Assembly: GCA_037974335.1 (NCBI GenBank)
Contig: CM075760.1
Location: forward strand, 47,450,138 to 47,514,137
Length of the DNA stretch: 64,000 bases
Origin: Prionace glauca
Taxonomy: Eukaryota > Chordata > Chondrichthyes > Carcharhiniformes > Carcharhinidae
Direction of reading: 5' to 3'
How positions within the stretch are numbered: position 1 is the stretch's first letter; each line of letters begins with the position of its first letter. The position numbers and the translations under genes were made by a program. The notes beneath the pieces were generated by a model. The model was not told where the DNA came from. It made no database searches and worked only from the letters and a program-made list of their open reading frames with translations. Positions 21,284 through 31,559 of the stretch are shown here, piece after piece.

Positions 21284-21600
21284 GAATAAAGACGAGTTAT
21301 TTTGTCGGAACGAACTTTATTGAGTCTTTCTAACGCAGTCAAGAAGCAGGAAAATTTCCATGTCAACACGGTACCAACTCGAGCTCTGATTTTTCACTGG
21401 CCATGATGGGGTAAGATAATAACAATTATGATCTGCACTCAGAGGGTCTGGCTTTTCAGTCCAGTGCTACTTGGAGTATTCCGTCACTTCGCTGACTATC
21501 AGGTCACAAATTTAAACAATGCCTGAGAATGCCTCTTAATTTGTTAACCAACGACCTACCACTGTTTGTTGATTGGTCAGATCTCCCTTTTTACAGATTC
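21284..21600 (-). mobile_element. LTR-like fossil (tentative)
   Basis: On the minus strand the end next to the LINE has an AATAAA signal followed by a short U5-like stretch. No internal region is attached. Solo and old if real. Confidence 0.25.
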
Positions 21601-22100
21601 AGGTATCTCAGCTGCTGAACACCAGCCGGTTCTGGGATAAGTTTAATTCCAACTCATTCCCAGTAAATATTCTCACCAGGTCCTGTGTTGAGACTCTGCT
21701 AAGCAGCTTTAATGGTCCGTAATTGCAGAAACTGAGCTGTCACAGGAATGTGGTCAAGACAGTCCAGTCCCATAATGTCTCACATTCAATCTGCAGTCCT
21801 TCAATTATAACAGAATATGTGTCTGTATGTAGCCGCCTTGGCCACGGTCAACCCCAACACTGCCTTCCTGAACTGCTACAATGCCTGTAAATACATCCAC
21901 AGTGCTATTGGAGTGATTTCCAGCTACACATTCCAGACTCACTAACTGCTGGTGGATAGCAGATTAATATATTAAATTCAACCACATCCAAGATGAGTTA
22001 TCCCAATTTCATTATTGTCCAGGACAATATATTCACAATATCTTTAAAACAGAAATTCAACATTCCCATTTGATTTCAGGTATTAACATATTCTGTTAGT
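21601..22100. other. Unassigned, partly in an inverted duplication
   Basis: 21,601-22,000 has nothing recognisable. 22,000-22,100 is repeated in inverted orientation near 29,935-30,015 (TTGTCCAGGACAATATATTC), so it belongs to a duplicated genomic segment rather than to the LINE next to it. Confidence 0.5.
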
Positions 22101-22104
22101 TTGT

Positions 22105-22440
22105 TCTTTATTGTTAATGTCAGGCTGGGGTTGTTCCCCTTGGAACAAAGGAGGTTGAGGGGAGATTTGATAGAGGTGGACAAGATTCTGACAGATTTAG
22201 ATAAGGTGGACAAAGAAAAGTCCACCCATTCGCTGATAGGACAAGGACGAGGGGTACACAGATTTAAGGTTTTGAGTCAGAGATGCAGGGGGAGGAATGT
22301 GAGGAAGAATATTTTGCTGCAGCGAATGGTATTGACTTGGAACCCGCTCCCTACGAGGGTGGAGGAAGTGGAAACAATCAATTACAAAGGAAATTGGATC
22401 GGCATCTGGGGGGGTTTCAAACAGAAATTCTGACTAAATA
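22105..22440 (+). mobile_element. CR1-type LINE fragment, family 4, downstream of ZNF D
   Basis: Reads LGLFPLEQRRLRGDLIEVDK ... ILLQRMVLTWNPLPTRVEEV. The inverted counterpart with shared flanks is at 29,620-29,935. Confidence 0.85.
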
Positions 22441-22753
22441 TCTCTGACCTTCCTAACACCCTGTCACTCTGTGAAACTTGTGAAATTTAAAACAAGGTAT
22501 TCACAAAAAGACTCAAAGAGCATCAGCCCACTGGAGGCTGAGACTAGCCAGTCCAGCAGAAAGAAACCCTCCGACCTGCTCCAATGACCAACTGTGAGAA
22601 TGAACAAAATGCAGTCCTGGATGTGAGAACAGAAACAATAACAGCAGAATCCAACCCCTGTGAACTTGTTGGTGCCTCAGCAGCTGTGATGAAATTCTGA
22701 ACCCTTTTTTATACACTGAGCAGGTTTCTCCCCAGTGTAACCTCACTGATGTC

Positions 22754-23656
22754 TCAGCAGGTGGGATCACTGAGTGAATTCCTTCCCACACTGAGAGCAG
22801 GTGAATGGCCTCTCCGCATGTGAACTTGCTGGTGTCTCCGCAGGTTGGATAACTGACTGAAACCCTTCCCACACTGAGAGCAGGTAAACAGCTTCTCCCC
22901 AGTGTGAACTAGCTGGTGTCTCTGCAGGTGGAATTGTCCAGTGAATCCCTTTCCACACTGAGAGCAGGTGAACGGTTTCTCCCCAGTATGAACACGCTGG
23001 TGTCTCTGCAGGCTGGAGAACTGAGTGAATCCCTTCCCACACTGAGAGCAGATGAACAGCCTCTCCCCAGTGTGAATTCGTTTGTGCTTCTGCATGTCAG
23101 ATGACCGAGTGAATCCCTTCCCACACTGAGAGCAGGTGAATGGCCTCTCCCCAGTGTGAATGCGCTGATGTGCCTGCAGGTCGGATAACCGAGTGAATCT
23201 CTTCTCACACTGAGAGCAGGTGAACGGCCTCTCCCCAGTGTGAATGCGCTGATGTGCCTGCAGGTCGGATAACCGAGTGAATCTCTTCTCACACTGAGAG
23301 CAGGTGAATGGCCTCTCCCCAGTGTGAATTCGCTGGTGTGTCCGCAAATTGGATAACTGGTTGAATCCCTTCCCACACTCAGAACAGGTGAATGGCCTCT
23401 CCCCAGTGTGAATTCGCTGGTGTCTCTGCAAAGTGGATAACACAGTGAATCTTTTTCCACACTGAGAGCAGGTGAATGGTCTCTCTCCAGTGTGAACTCG
23501 CTTGTGCAACTGCAGGTGGGAGTGTCGAATGAATCCCTCCCCACATTGAGAGCAGATGAACGGCCTCTCCCCAGTGTGGCTGCGCCGATGAGCATCCAGC
23601 TGAGATGGGGATCTGTATCTCTTTCCACAGTCTGCACATTTCCATGGTTTCTCCAT
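22754..23656 (-). CDS. ZNF D, ten-finger C2H2 protein with frameshifted end
   Basis: Starts at ATG 23,656 ([14 protein letters not shown]); a TGA lies in frame 13 codons earlier. Ten complete C2H2 fingers follow, then a one-base loss in the linker after finger 10 ([11 protein letters not shown]) that ends the protein 21 residues later. Beyond this, down to about 22,660, two more decayed fingers can be read in the other frame with their own stops. Fingers 5 and 6 are identical at protein level. The ten fingers keep all zinc ligands, so a DNA-binding protein is plausible despite the altered tail. It forms a head-to-head pair with pseudogene E across a shared promoter. Sister genes end in HQ(R/Q)(I/V)HK*, so the wild-type end is lost here. 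Confidence 0.82.
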   Translation of the reverse strand: MEKPWKCADCGKRYRSPSQLDAHRRSHTGERPFICSQCGEGFIRHSHLQLHKRVHTGERPFTCSQCGKRFTVLSTLQRHQRIHTGERPFTCSECGKGFNQLSNLRTHQRIHTGERPFTCSQCEKRFTRLSDLQAHQRIHTGERPFTCSQCEKRFTRLSDLQAHQRIHTGERPFTCSQCGKGFTRSSDMQKHKRIHTGERLFICSQCGKGFTQFSSLQRHQRVHTGEKPFTCSQCGKGFTGQFHLQRHQLVHTGEKLFTCSQCGKGFSQLSNLRRHQQVHMRRGHSPALSVGRNSLSDPTC

Positions 23657-23985
23657 GATGCAGGCGACCTTGCCTCTGCCTTGGGTGGACAATCAGTTCA
23701 AGCCTCGTCCACACACACAATACGTGTTCAGTCTCTCCCCACTGTGAATGGTGTGATATTTATTCAGGCTGTGTAACTGGTTAAAGCTCTTCAGTCAGTG
23801 CACTGGAACACTCTCACTTGAATGTGGAAGTGTGTTGATGCTTTTCCAATCATACTGATGTTTGAAATCTTTTCAAATCTCCTTCCAGGTTCAATGGCCG
23901 ATGATATTCAGGTTCCAAGGAATATGACTCTGCCAGATCTAGACCTGACTTTGAAATTTCAGCCTGTGATTCATCTTTCAATATC
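23657..23985 (-). other. ZNF D leader in terminal exon
   Basis: TTTACAG followed by GATATTGAAAGATG at 23,985. The leader contains the usual stop-bearing fossil fingers before the MEKPWK start. Confidence 0.7.
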
Positions 23986-24215
23986 CTGTAAAACAAGTTG
24001 ACACAAGTCATCAGTATCAGTACAGGATCAAAATTCAGAACAGACAATTCCAGTTTCTATGAAACATTCTTTCTCATTCCACAAAGGCTACAAATCTCCA
24101 TCTCACACACTCGCTCCATTCTCACTCTGTTGTAGCTAATATTCACCCTCCCAATTCTCCTGAAGTTGATGATTGAGGCTGATTGACAGATCCATGCTCA
24201 CTGCTTCCTGCCCTG

Positions 24216-24318
24216 GATGTGGAGATGTTGGTGTTGGACTGGGGTAAACACAGTAAGAAGTCTCACAACACCAGGTTAAAGTCCAACAGCTTTATTTGGT
24301 AGCAAACGTCACTGGCTG
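24216..24318 (-). mobile_element. Short Penelope-like end in ZNF D intron
   Basis: About 100 bp: ATGTGGAGATGTTGGTGTTG, then CACAGTAAGAAGTCTCACAA, then TTTATTTGGTAGCAAA. This is the terminal block of the PLE family with the CGCCGG-type outer end. Host text on both sides matches the empty site in ZNF C near 17,270. Confidence 0.7.
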
Positions 24319-24479
24319 AAAATCTCCATGCAGGTTGCCAGACAGAGCTATGCCCATATGACTGGACTAAAAATGTGTGGAATTTACAGACTGGATTCAC
24401 TCCCTTACCCTTCAGTTGCTGCAAGTTCCCAATTTCCCCCAGAATGAGAAAAGAAATGGAAAGGGGGAAACATTGATTT

Positions 24480-25369
24480 CCTCCCAGATGTTGCCCAGAG
24501 GAGGAGGTTTCACTCTGAAGCTCATTGGACAACTCCTGTGACGTCACAATGGAGCTCTGTTTCAGCCAATAGGAATCACTCTGCTCCGCGGTGACGTCCT
24601 AGGATTGCCAGTGCGCACGCGCGGACTCGGGGGCCCTGCCACCCCATCCATTGTTGTCCTCCTCGAGCCAAGGTTTCCAGCGGCTCCGGTCTGAGCGAGA
24701 AGCCGCTCGGTGATCTCCCCCTCCCCCCGGCCGGGACTGCGCATGTGCAGGGGAGAGCCCGCCCCCTGACCTTCACGCTGAGGTGTTGACCAATGAGACG
24801 TATTGGAGGACCGGAAGGACTCTGGTCCTCCAGACACAGTAAAAAGTCTGACAACACCAGGTTTTAGTCCAACCGATTTATTTGATAATATTCTCACAAG
24901 CTTTCGGGGTTAGCCCCTTCATCAGGTGAATGGAGAGTTCTGGCCTCAGACAGAGCATATAAAGCACAGACAGTTTAGAGATTACTGATTAGAATGCGAA
25001 TCCTGACACCTAACCTGCTATTCAAGACCTGAAGTGGCTGATAATGTGAGTGGAAGGAGCACTCATCACAGGTTAAAGAGATGTGTATTGTCTCCAGACA
25101 GTACAGTAAGTGAGGTTTTGCAAACCCAGGCAAGTTACGGGGGTTACAGATAGTGCGACATGAACCCAAGATCCTGGTTGAGACCGTCCTCATGTGTGCG
25201 GAACTTGGCTATCAGTCTCTGTTCAGCGACTCTGCGCTGTCGTGTGTCATGAAGGCCGCCTTGGAGAATGCTTACCCGAAGGTCAGAAGGTCCAGACAAT
25301 CAGAGCGCGGGCTTTGTGTAAATGAAGATTGATCTTCAGCCAGCTCAAACTTCCCCGTCTCCAACATCT
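24480..25369. promoter_or_regulatory. Shared D/E promoter with exons 1, split by a PLE
   Basis: D exon 1 lies near 24,490-24,540 on the minus strand (CAACATCTGGGAGG). The GC-rich core is 24,540-24,833, with a perfect CRE palindrome (TGACGTCA, near 24,539), a second TGACGTCC near 24,593, a CCAAT at 24,790 and its inverse. E exon 1 (plus) ends at 25,369 in CAACATCT followed by donor GTGAGT. A CAATCAGAGC box for E is left at 25,296, beyond the inserted PLE. Confidence 0.78.
24834..25290 (-). mobile_element. Penelope-like element, 3' end with GIY-YIG C-terminus
   Basis: 457 bp. Reading the minus strand from 25,290, the frame gives SDLRVSILQGGLHDTRQRR, then EQRLIAKFRTHEDGLN and DLGFMSHYL with a stop. 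This is the end of a GIY-YIG endonuclease domain as found after the RT in Penelope-like elements. A long 3' region and the AGTCTGACAACACC terminus follow. The exact 5-bp repeat TCCAG flanks it (24,829-24,833 and 25,291-25,295). It is 5' truncated. Confidence 0.78.
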
Positions 25370-25449
25370 GTGAGTAAAACACTTTCATTCTGCCTCTTTC
25401 CATTCCTTACCTCAATCTGGGCTGAAACTGGGACCTGCAGCAACTGATC

Positions 25450-25790
25450 ACAAGAAATAGAAGCAGGAGAGGCCACCAGGCCCTTCAAGCGACCCTGCCG
25501 TTCAATACAATCAGAGCTGATCAATACCGGCCTCCTTTTGTGAGCCATTTCCCCATTGCCCTCTATTCCTCAATCTATCAAATATTTATCCACCTCCATT
25601 CTAAATACTTCTAATGATTCAGTCTCTACCATCCTTTGGAGCAGAGAATTCCAGAGATTCACCATGTTCTGTGAGAAGACATTTCTCTGCACCTCAGTTT
25701 TAAATGATTGGCCCTTTAACTTGTAGCTTGTTCGAGACTCTTCCACTCATGAAAATATCTCCCCTTCTGCCCTATCAAACTCCCTCAGGA
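25450..25790 (-). mobile_element. CR1-type LINE 3' fragment, old
   Basis: The minus strand gives the familiar tail (AGAAATAGAAGCAGGAG block on plus) and a degenerate ...SWNSLL... region. Many lesions. Confidence 0.7.
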
Positions 25791-25794
25791 TCTC

Positions 25795-26290
25795 ATAGAG
25801 ATTTATGACAGAACTGTAGAAGGCATTCTTTCTGGTTGTATCACAGCTTGGTACGGGCTCCTGCTCTGCCCAAGACCGCAAGGAACTACAAAATGTTGTG
25901 AATGTGGCCCAATCCAGCCTGCAAACCAGCCTCCCATCCATTGACTCTGTCAACACATCCCACTGCCTCGCCAAAGTAGCCACCATAATTAAGGACCCCA
26001 CGCACTCCAGACATTCTCTCTTCCACCTTCTTCCATTGAGAAAAAAATACAAAAGTCTGAGGTCATGTCCCAACTGACTCAACAACAGCTTCTTCCCTGC
26101 TGCTGTCAGATTTTCAAATGGACTTACCTTGCATTAAGTTGCTCTTTTTCTACACCCCAGCAATGACTGTAACACTATATTCTGCACTCTCTCCTTGCCT
26201 TCCCTATGAATGGTATGCTTTATCTGTATAGCATGCAAGAAAAATACTTTTCACTGTATGTTATTACATGCGACAATAATAAATCAAATG
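25795..26290 (+). mobile_element. L2/Rex1-like LINE 3' end
   Basis: Encodes in broken frames an ITAWYGLLLCPRPQGTTKCC-like region and then a LFHLLPLRKKYKSLRSCPN-like block, typical of L2/Rex1-type RT ends. Then TTGCATTAAGTTGCTCTTTT ... GCGACAATAATAAATCAAAT. It lies in intron 1 of locus E. Confidence 0.7.
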
Positions 26291-26610
26291 AAATTATATG
26301 TTTGAATAAGGTCATCCTCACTCTTCTAAACTCCGAAGAACAAGACTATTTAGTCTCTCTAGATAGGAGAACTCCATTTGTTATGACCTGGGTGTCCAGG
26401 ACAGGGAGCAGTGAGCATGTCATTCATCCTGAATCAGCACCATCAGGAATGTTGGGTGGCTGAATGTTAGATACGGCAGCGTGAGAATGGAGGGGGAATT
26501 TGTGGGATGGAGATTTACACATTTTCATTAATGACAGATGAAAGGATGTTCCTATAGAAGCTAGAATTGTCTGTTCTGACTGTGATGTTTTTTGTAAATT
26601 GTTTTTACAG

Positions 26611-26955
26611 GATATCAGAAGAGGAGGAATCACAGACAGAAATCTCAAACATTACATCTAGATCTGATAGAGTCACGATCTGTCGGATTCAGAAGATTTC
26701 AAACATCATTGTGACTGGAAAAGCACCGAGACACACACGCACCTGAGTGAGAGTGTTCCAGTAAACTGACTGTGGAAAGAGCTTTACACTGAAACATGCA
26801 CCCACCTGAGTGACTGTGGAAAGAACTTTAACCAGTTACACAGCTTGAAAAAATATCACACCGTTCACAAAAAAGAGCAACTGTACATGTGTTCTGTGTG
26901 TGGATGAGACTTCAACTGATCATCCAACCTGGAGAGACACAAGGACACCAGCACC
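26611..26955 (+). other. ZNF E leader in terminal exon
   Basis: TTTTTACAG with AG at 26,609-26,610, then GATATCAGAAGAGGAGG. In-frame stops at 26,903 and 26,915 interrupt fossil finger text ([17 protein letters not shown]) just before the ATG at 26,956. Confidence 0.8.
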
Positions 26956-27951
26956 ATGGAGAAACTATGGAAATGTGGGGACTGTGGGAAGGAATTCAGG
27001 TTTGCGTCACAACTGGAAATCCATCAGCGCATTCACACTGGGGAGAAGCCATTCACCTGCACTGAGTGTGGGAAGGGATTCACTCGGCTATCCTTCCTAC
27101 AGTCCCACAAGCGAGTTCACGCTGGAGAGAGACCATTCACCTGCTCTCAGTGTGGAAAGGGATTTAGTGATTCATCCTCCCTGCGGAGACACCAGCGAGT
27201 TCACACCGGGGAGAAACCGTTCACCTGCTCTCAGTGTGGAAGAAATTCCATGATTCATCCCACCTGTGGAGACACCGGCGAGTTCACAGCGGGGAGAGGC
27301 CGTTCACCTGCTCTGTGTGTGGGAAGGCATTCACTGATCCATCAACCCTGCAGAGACACCAGTTCATACTGGGCGGAAGCCATTTATCTGCTCCGAGTGT
27401 GGGAAGGGATTCCCTCTCTCATCCCACCTGCTGACACACCAGAGAGTTCACACTGGGGAGAGGCCATTCACTGGCCCCGTGTGTGGGAAGGGATTCACTA
27501 TGTCAGCCCACCTACTGAGACATCAGCGGGTTCACACTGGGGAGAGGCCATTCACCTGCTCTCAGTGTGGGAAGGGATTCAGTGATTCATCCGCTCTGCA
27601 GATACACCAGCGCATTCACACTGGGGAGAGACCATTCACCTGCTTTCAATGTGGGAAGGGATTCACTCAGTTATCTAACTTGCAGATACATCAGCGAATC
27701 CACACTAAGGAGAAACAGTTCAGCTGCTCCCACTGTGGGAAGGCCTTCTCCCGGCATTTCAACCTGCAGACACACCAGCGAATCCACACTGGAGAGAAAC
27801 CGTTCACCTGCTGTCAGTGTGGGAAGAGATTTCTCCCTGCGGAAACACTGGCGAGTTCATACAGAGTAGGGGGTCATTCATCTGCTCTCAATGTGGGAAT
27901 GGAATTGTTTACTCATTTCACCTGCTGAGACACCAGCGAATTCACAAGTGA
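26956..27951 (+). pseudogene. ZNF locus E, twelve-finger C2H2 pseudogene
   Basis: Begins [14 protein letters not shown] with three and a half good fingers, then slips frame at about 27,240 (in CSQCG..), again near 27,362 in a linker, and again near 27,840-27,870. Finger text runs through all three frames to a normal end, HQRIHK and TGA at 27,949. Finger 7 also has Gly for the first Cys ([10 protein letters not shown]). With at least three frame slips only about four fingers could be made, so I call it a pseudogene. It is the head-to-head partner of ZNF D, and the promoter between them carries a Penelope-like insertion close to E's exon 1. Confidence 0.9.
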
Positions 27952-28246
27952 CTCCAGGGTTTGGATTCTGCTGTTATTGTTTCTGCTCTCACTTATGTCC
28001 AGGACTGCATTTTGTTCATTCTCCCAGTTGGTCAATGGGGAGAGTCAGAAGGTTTCCTGATGCTGGACTGGCCGGACTCCCGGTTTTGACTACAGTGGGC
28101 TGATGATCTTTGAGCCTGGAAAAGCACATTTCTTGTTTTCAGATTTCACAAGGATCACAAGAGTGAAGGCACATTGTAAGTTCAAAGATAGTTAATTCAT
28201 AATTCTGTTTGGAACCCCACCAATGTATGTGACATTGCCATGGAGA

Positions 28247-28411
28247 TAGGATCATAGAATGCCTACAGTGCAGAATTTTCTCCATCAAGTATGCACTGAC
28301 TCTCCAACAAAGCAGCTTCCTTGACCCACTTCCCAGCCCTATCCCTGTAACCATGTGCATTTCGCATGGGTAATCCACCTAACCTACACATCTTTCGACT
28401 GTGGGATTCAA
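28247..28411 (-). mobile_element. V-SINE fragment
   Basis: ATCATAGAATGCCTACAGTG (tail) to CACATCTTTCGACTGTGGGA (core) on plus, i.e. a minus-strand copy. It lies in the 3' flank of locus E. Confidence 0.8.
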
Positions 28412-28714
28412 ACCTGAATTTCTGGAATATTGTCTGGACATTAAAATATATACTTTTTTTGTAATTGTTCTTTGAATATTTCTTTTCACTGGCTATTAAA
28501 ATATTGACAACAAATGAAGGTTGTTTGGTTGACCGTCAGTCATTATCCGGTAAAGTGATGAGTCTTTTTTGCTTTTCAGTTGGCCTAGGAAAGCAGTATG
28601 GGACTGGTGTGTTGACTGATTAATGGTTGAGGATGGGGGCAATACAAAAGATGTGATAAAACATCCAGGAACTCATTAAATCACAGTTGGTGATGATGGA
28701 GGAGAGAATGTTGT
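28412..28714. other. Unassigned
   Basis: AT-rich, no recognised feature. Could be intron-like flank of the orphan leader that follows. Confidence 0.3.
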
Positions 28715-28965
28715 GAATTTCTATCCTGGACTGACAGTGATGGTTTCCGTAAATTTACAGAGTGCTGGAAGTGGAGAATTGACAGACGGGAAACACAAAT
28801 CAAACATCACATCGTGATCTGACTGAGTCACTCAACACAACAGGACCTGAATGTCAGCAGAATCTGAATGTGGAATGTTACAGGTTTGTTCATTCTGTCA
28901 GAGAGAAAATTTCAGGTCTTATTATGACTGGAAAAGCCCTGAGATTCACAAATCCTGGTTAAGAA
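28715..28965 (+). pseudogene. Orphan ZNF leader exon without fingers
   Basis: TTTCTATCCTGGACTGACAG, then TTTACAG, GTGCTGGAAGTGGAG, CATCACATCGTGATCTGACT and TGACTGGAAAAGCCCTGAGA match the intron end and leader of ZNF E, G and I in order. The finger exon that should follow is replaced by LINE and low-complexity sequence, so this is the front end of a truncated duplicate. Confidence 0.75.
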
Positions 28966-29060
28966 GCACCTCTACTCAGGATGGTAGAGTTTTGGAACTC
29001 TGTCCTACAGAAGGCAATTGATGCTAAATTAGTTGCTACCTTTAAATCTTGAGACAGATA
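28966..29060 (+). mobile_element. CR1-type LINE fragment
   Basis: AGAGTTTTGGAACTCTGTCC (a WNSLP-like motif) and AAATCTTGAGACAGATAAAT. A short C-terminal remnant. Confidence 0.55.
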
Positions 29061-29077
29061 AATTTTTGTCAAATCCC

Positions 29078-29305
29078 CCTAAGCCCTGTACCCCTATCAC
29101 TGCCCAAACACTCCTCATTGCCCAAACCCTCTTCAATTCCCCTCCAAAATCCCTCTCAGCTCCATACCCCCTCCACTCCCCAATCCCTCCACAATTCCCC
29201 TCCAAATCCCTCTCAGCCCCAGACCCCCCCTCACTGCCCAAACCCTCCTCACTGTCCAAACCCTCTTCAATTCCCCTCCAAAATCCCTTTCAACCGTACA
29301 AAATA
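29078..29305. repeat. C-rich imperfect tandem repeat
   Basis: Repeats of CCCCTCCAAAATCCCTCTCA alternating with CCCAAACCCTC-type units, strongly strand-biased (C and A rich). Open frames through it are low-complexity artefacts. Confidence 0.8.
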
Positions 29306-29619
29306 AAACCTCACAATCAAAAGAGAAATGAGAGAGGGAGAGCACGAAAATCTACACTCCCATCCTGAAGTGGTTGCTGCACATTTTATTGAACCATTGA
29401 ATCCAGCCACTTAAACCCTGTTGGGGAATGCAAAAGGGCTCCTGAGAATTAGTCCTTGAAGTGAGGCCTAGTCACAGAGGCTGCATTATATCTCAGCTAA
29501 AAAGAACAAATCTCCCTCTCCCCAGTTAACCAGAACAATCCTCTCCTTCCACACCCACAAATCCCAGCGCCCTGTCTAAAAACACAAGCAGGACTCTGGG
29601 ATTGAGACCAAGCCTTTCC

Positions 29620-29935
29620 CCCAGGCTCAGGAATTTGAATTTCTTCCACTTCTTCTACTCTCATAGGCAGTGAGTTCCAGGTCAATACCATTCACTGTAT
29701 CAAAATATTCTTCGTCACATCCCCTTTTACATGTCTGATCCAAAACCTTAAATCTGTGTCCCCCTCATCCTTGTCCCATCAGCAAATGGAAACAACTTTT
29801 CTTTGTCCATCTTATCTAAACCTGTCAGAATCCTGTCCACCTCTATCAAATCTCCCCTCAACCTCCTTTGCTCCAAGGGGAACAACTCCAGCCTAACATT
29901 GACAATAAAGAACAAACTAACACAATATGTTAATG
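29620..29935 (-). mobile_element. CR1-type LINE fragment, family 4 (inverted twin of 22.1 kb)
   Basis: Minus strand reads ...LGLFPLEQRRLRGDLIEVDR-like and MVLTWNSLPMRVEEVEE. Flanking text also matches the 22.0-22.1 kb flank in inverted orientation. Confidence 0.85.
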
Positions 29936-30044
29936 CCTGAAATCAAATGTTGAATTTATGTTTTAAAGATATTGAGAATATATTGTCCTGGACAATGAAG
30001 GAATTGAGATATCTCAGGTAAACAAACACAAAAAGAGGCTGGAA

Positions 30045-30140
30045 TCTGAAACAAAAACAGAAAATAGTGGAAAATCTCAGCAAGTCTGACGCATCTGTGG
30101 AGAGAGATTAGAGCCAACATTTCGAGTTTTCTCGACTGCT
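30045..30140 (+). repeat. Unclassified interspersed repeat
   Basis: AAAACAGAAAATAGTGGAAA ... ATCTGTGGAGAGAGATTAGA ... CAACATTTCGAG; the same family as at 2,785. Confidence 0.65.
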
Positions 30141-30155
30141 GAGATTTTATGCACT

Positions 30156-31255
30156 TATTTTATAATTGAGGATTTATATAGGAACAAGTTAAATGTGGAA
30201 GTTTTAAGCCTGGAGGAATTTGGAATAACTGTGAAAATTTTATCATGTCGTCACCTCAACCCCAGATAAACAACAAAGATTTTGCAAGTGGTAATGTGTT
30301 TGGGATTTTAAAGCAATAAAGACTAGATATTGCCTATAAAATCAGGCCCAGGAAGTTGGCTTAAAAAAGGTTGTTATAATGAAGGATCTTGTATCTTACT
30401 GTACACAAGGATTTTTGAGCTTGTAGTGCTCTGTCACTTTAAGAAGCTATAGCTGCAGGAGAGAATGCTGAGGATTCATTGTTTGACATTTGCAAGCTGT
30501 GAGAACCTGTGTGTTTTGTTTGTTTTGTGTGGATGTTTGTAGATGTGTTTTATCATTGTTTTGGACTACATTTGTTAAGATTCATCTTTCTGGGGAATTA
30601 ACCTCACCTTGTGTCTTTAATTAAAGGCATTTCTGGAAGTTTAAAAACGGAACCACAAAAATCCTTAATGTTTCTGGTTATTGTTGTTGTAAAGAACATG
30701 CTAAGTTTCTCTGCTTGTGTACGTGTGATATTTGTGAATTGCTTCAAGCTTTGAGGTTTTCTGTCTGTGATTTAAATCAAAGTTTTTTTTAAAAGTGTAA
30801 TTAATAAAACTTTTTTTCACGTTATATTTACTGACCAGAGACATGATTCCAGGGTATTTTACTAAACCTGCAGGAATTTTAATCCAGATACAATTCATAC
30901 ATGAGAATGATGGTTTTAATTTGTCTTGGTTATTTAAAATTTGGGAGATGTAAAATGATTCTGACCAATCCTGTGTTGGATTGACCTTGGGTTAAATTTC
31001 CTGTCAGATCCAAAGATTTATTCCTGATGCAATTGACACAATGGAAAGGAAAATTCTAGGATTGGATACTGAAAGAAAAAGTTTAAAATGTGAGATTATT
31101 AAATAGAAATGATTCCCAGACTGTGTGGTCATTAGATTAAAACAAAGGAAGGGTGCTGATGTCCATTTGAGAACTTTTAATCCACCCCTTTTCAAACTAA
31201 GGGAGTCTGTGTACCAAAGAAAGCCCAAGGATGGTAGATAAGAGGGTCTGGAAAA
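30156..31255. other. Unassigned, about 1.1 kb
   Basis: AT-rich. No open frame of interest, finger, LINE or SINE recognised. Confidence 0.4.
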
Positions 31256-31258
31256 CTT

Positions 31259-31552
31259 CATGATGGGAGCACCTATCTGTTCATGAGATGATCACAAAAC
31301 CCCATAATGCCCAGATACTAATTTCATTGGATATATAATTAATGTAATCTATAACCATTCTGATTGGATTGTGTCCAGCTGGGATGGGCTCAGTAACTAC
31401 ATAAGAATTGATGATTTTCTTTGTTGGTTGGAGTTGCACATGGTCAGTCCCTGTAGCTTCTCCCTGCTGGCGTAACTCAATAAACTGTTTATCGATTGAA
31501 TCATGCTTGAGTATTGAATGGTTCTTCTGCGTTCATTCCCCTCCAACACACT
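31259..31552 (+). mobile_element. LTR-like fossil (tentative)
   Basis: Contains an AATAAA signal near 31,478, followed by a short U5-like stretch ending CCAACACA. It abuts the gypsy-type region. Broken or solo, old. Confidence 0.3.
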
Positions 31553-31559
31553 GGGTACA

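Noticed and set aside
22909-23637. Long out-of-frame open frames over finger arrays with repeats such as [11 protein letters not shown]
   Set aside because: These are shadow frames. The 84-bp finger period keeps a second frame open, giving repeats with no C2H2 ligands. The same pattern appears over C, E, F, G and K.
24338-24620. Coding exon on the minus strand in the D promoter (QLGGNQCFPLSISFLILGEI-like)
   Set aside because: The same text is found in the G exon 1 region as untranslated leader and intron start. There is no conserved start and it crosses expected splice sites.
29033-29368. Proline-rich protein frames
   Set aside because: They arise from the C-rich tandem repeat, and both strands stay open for compositional reasons.
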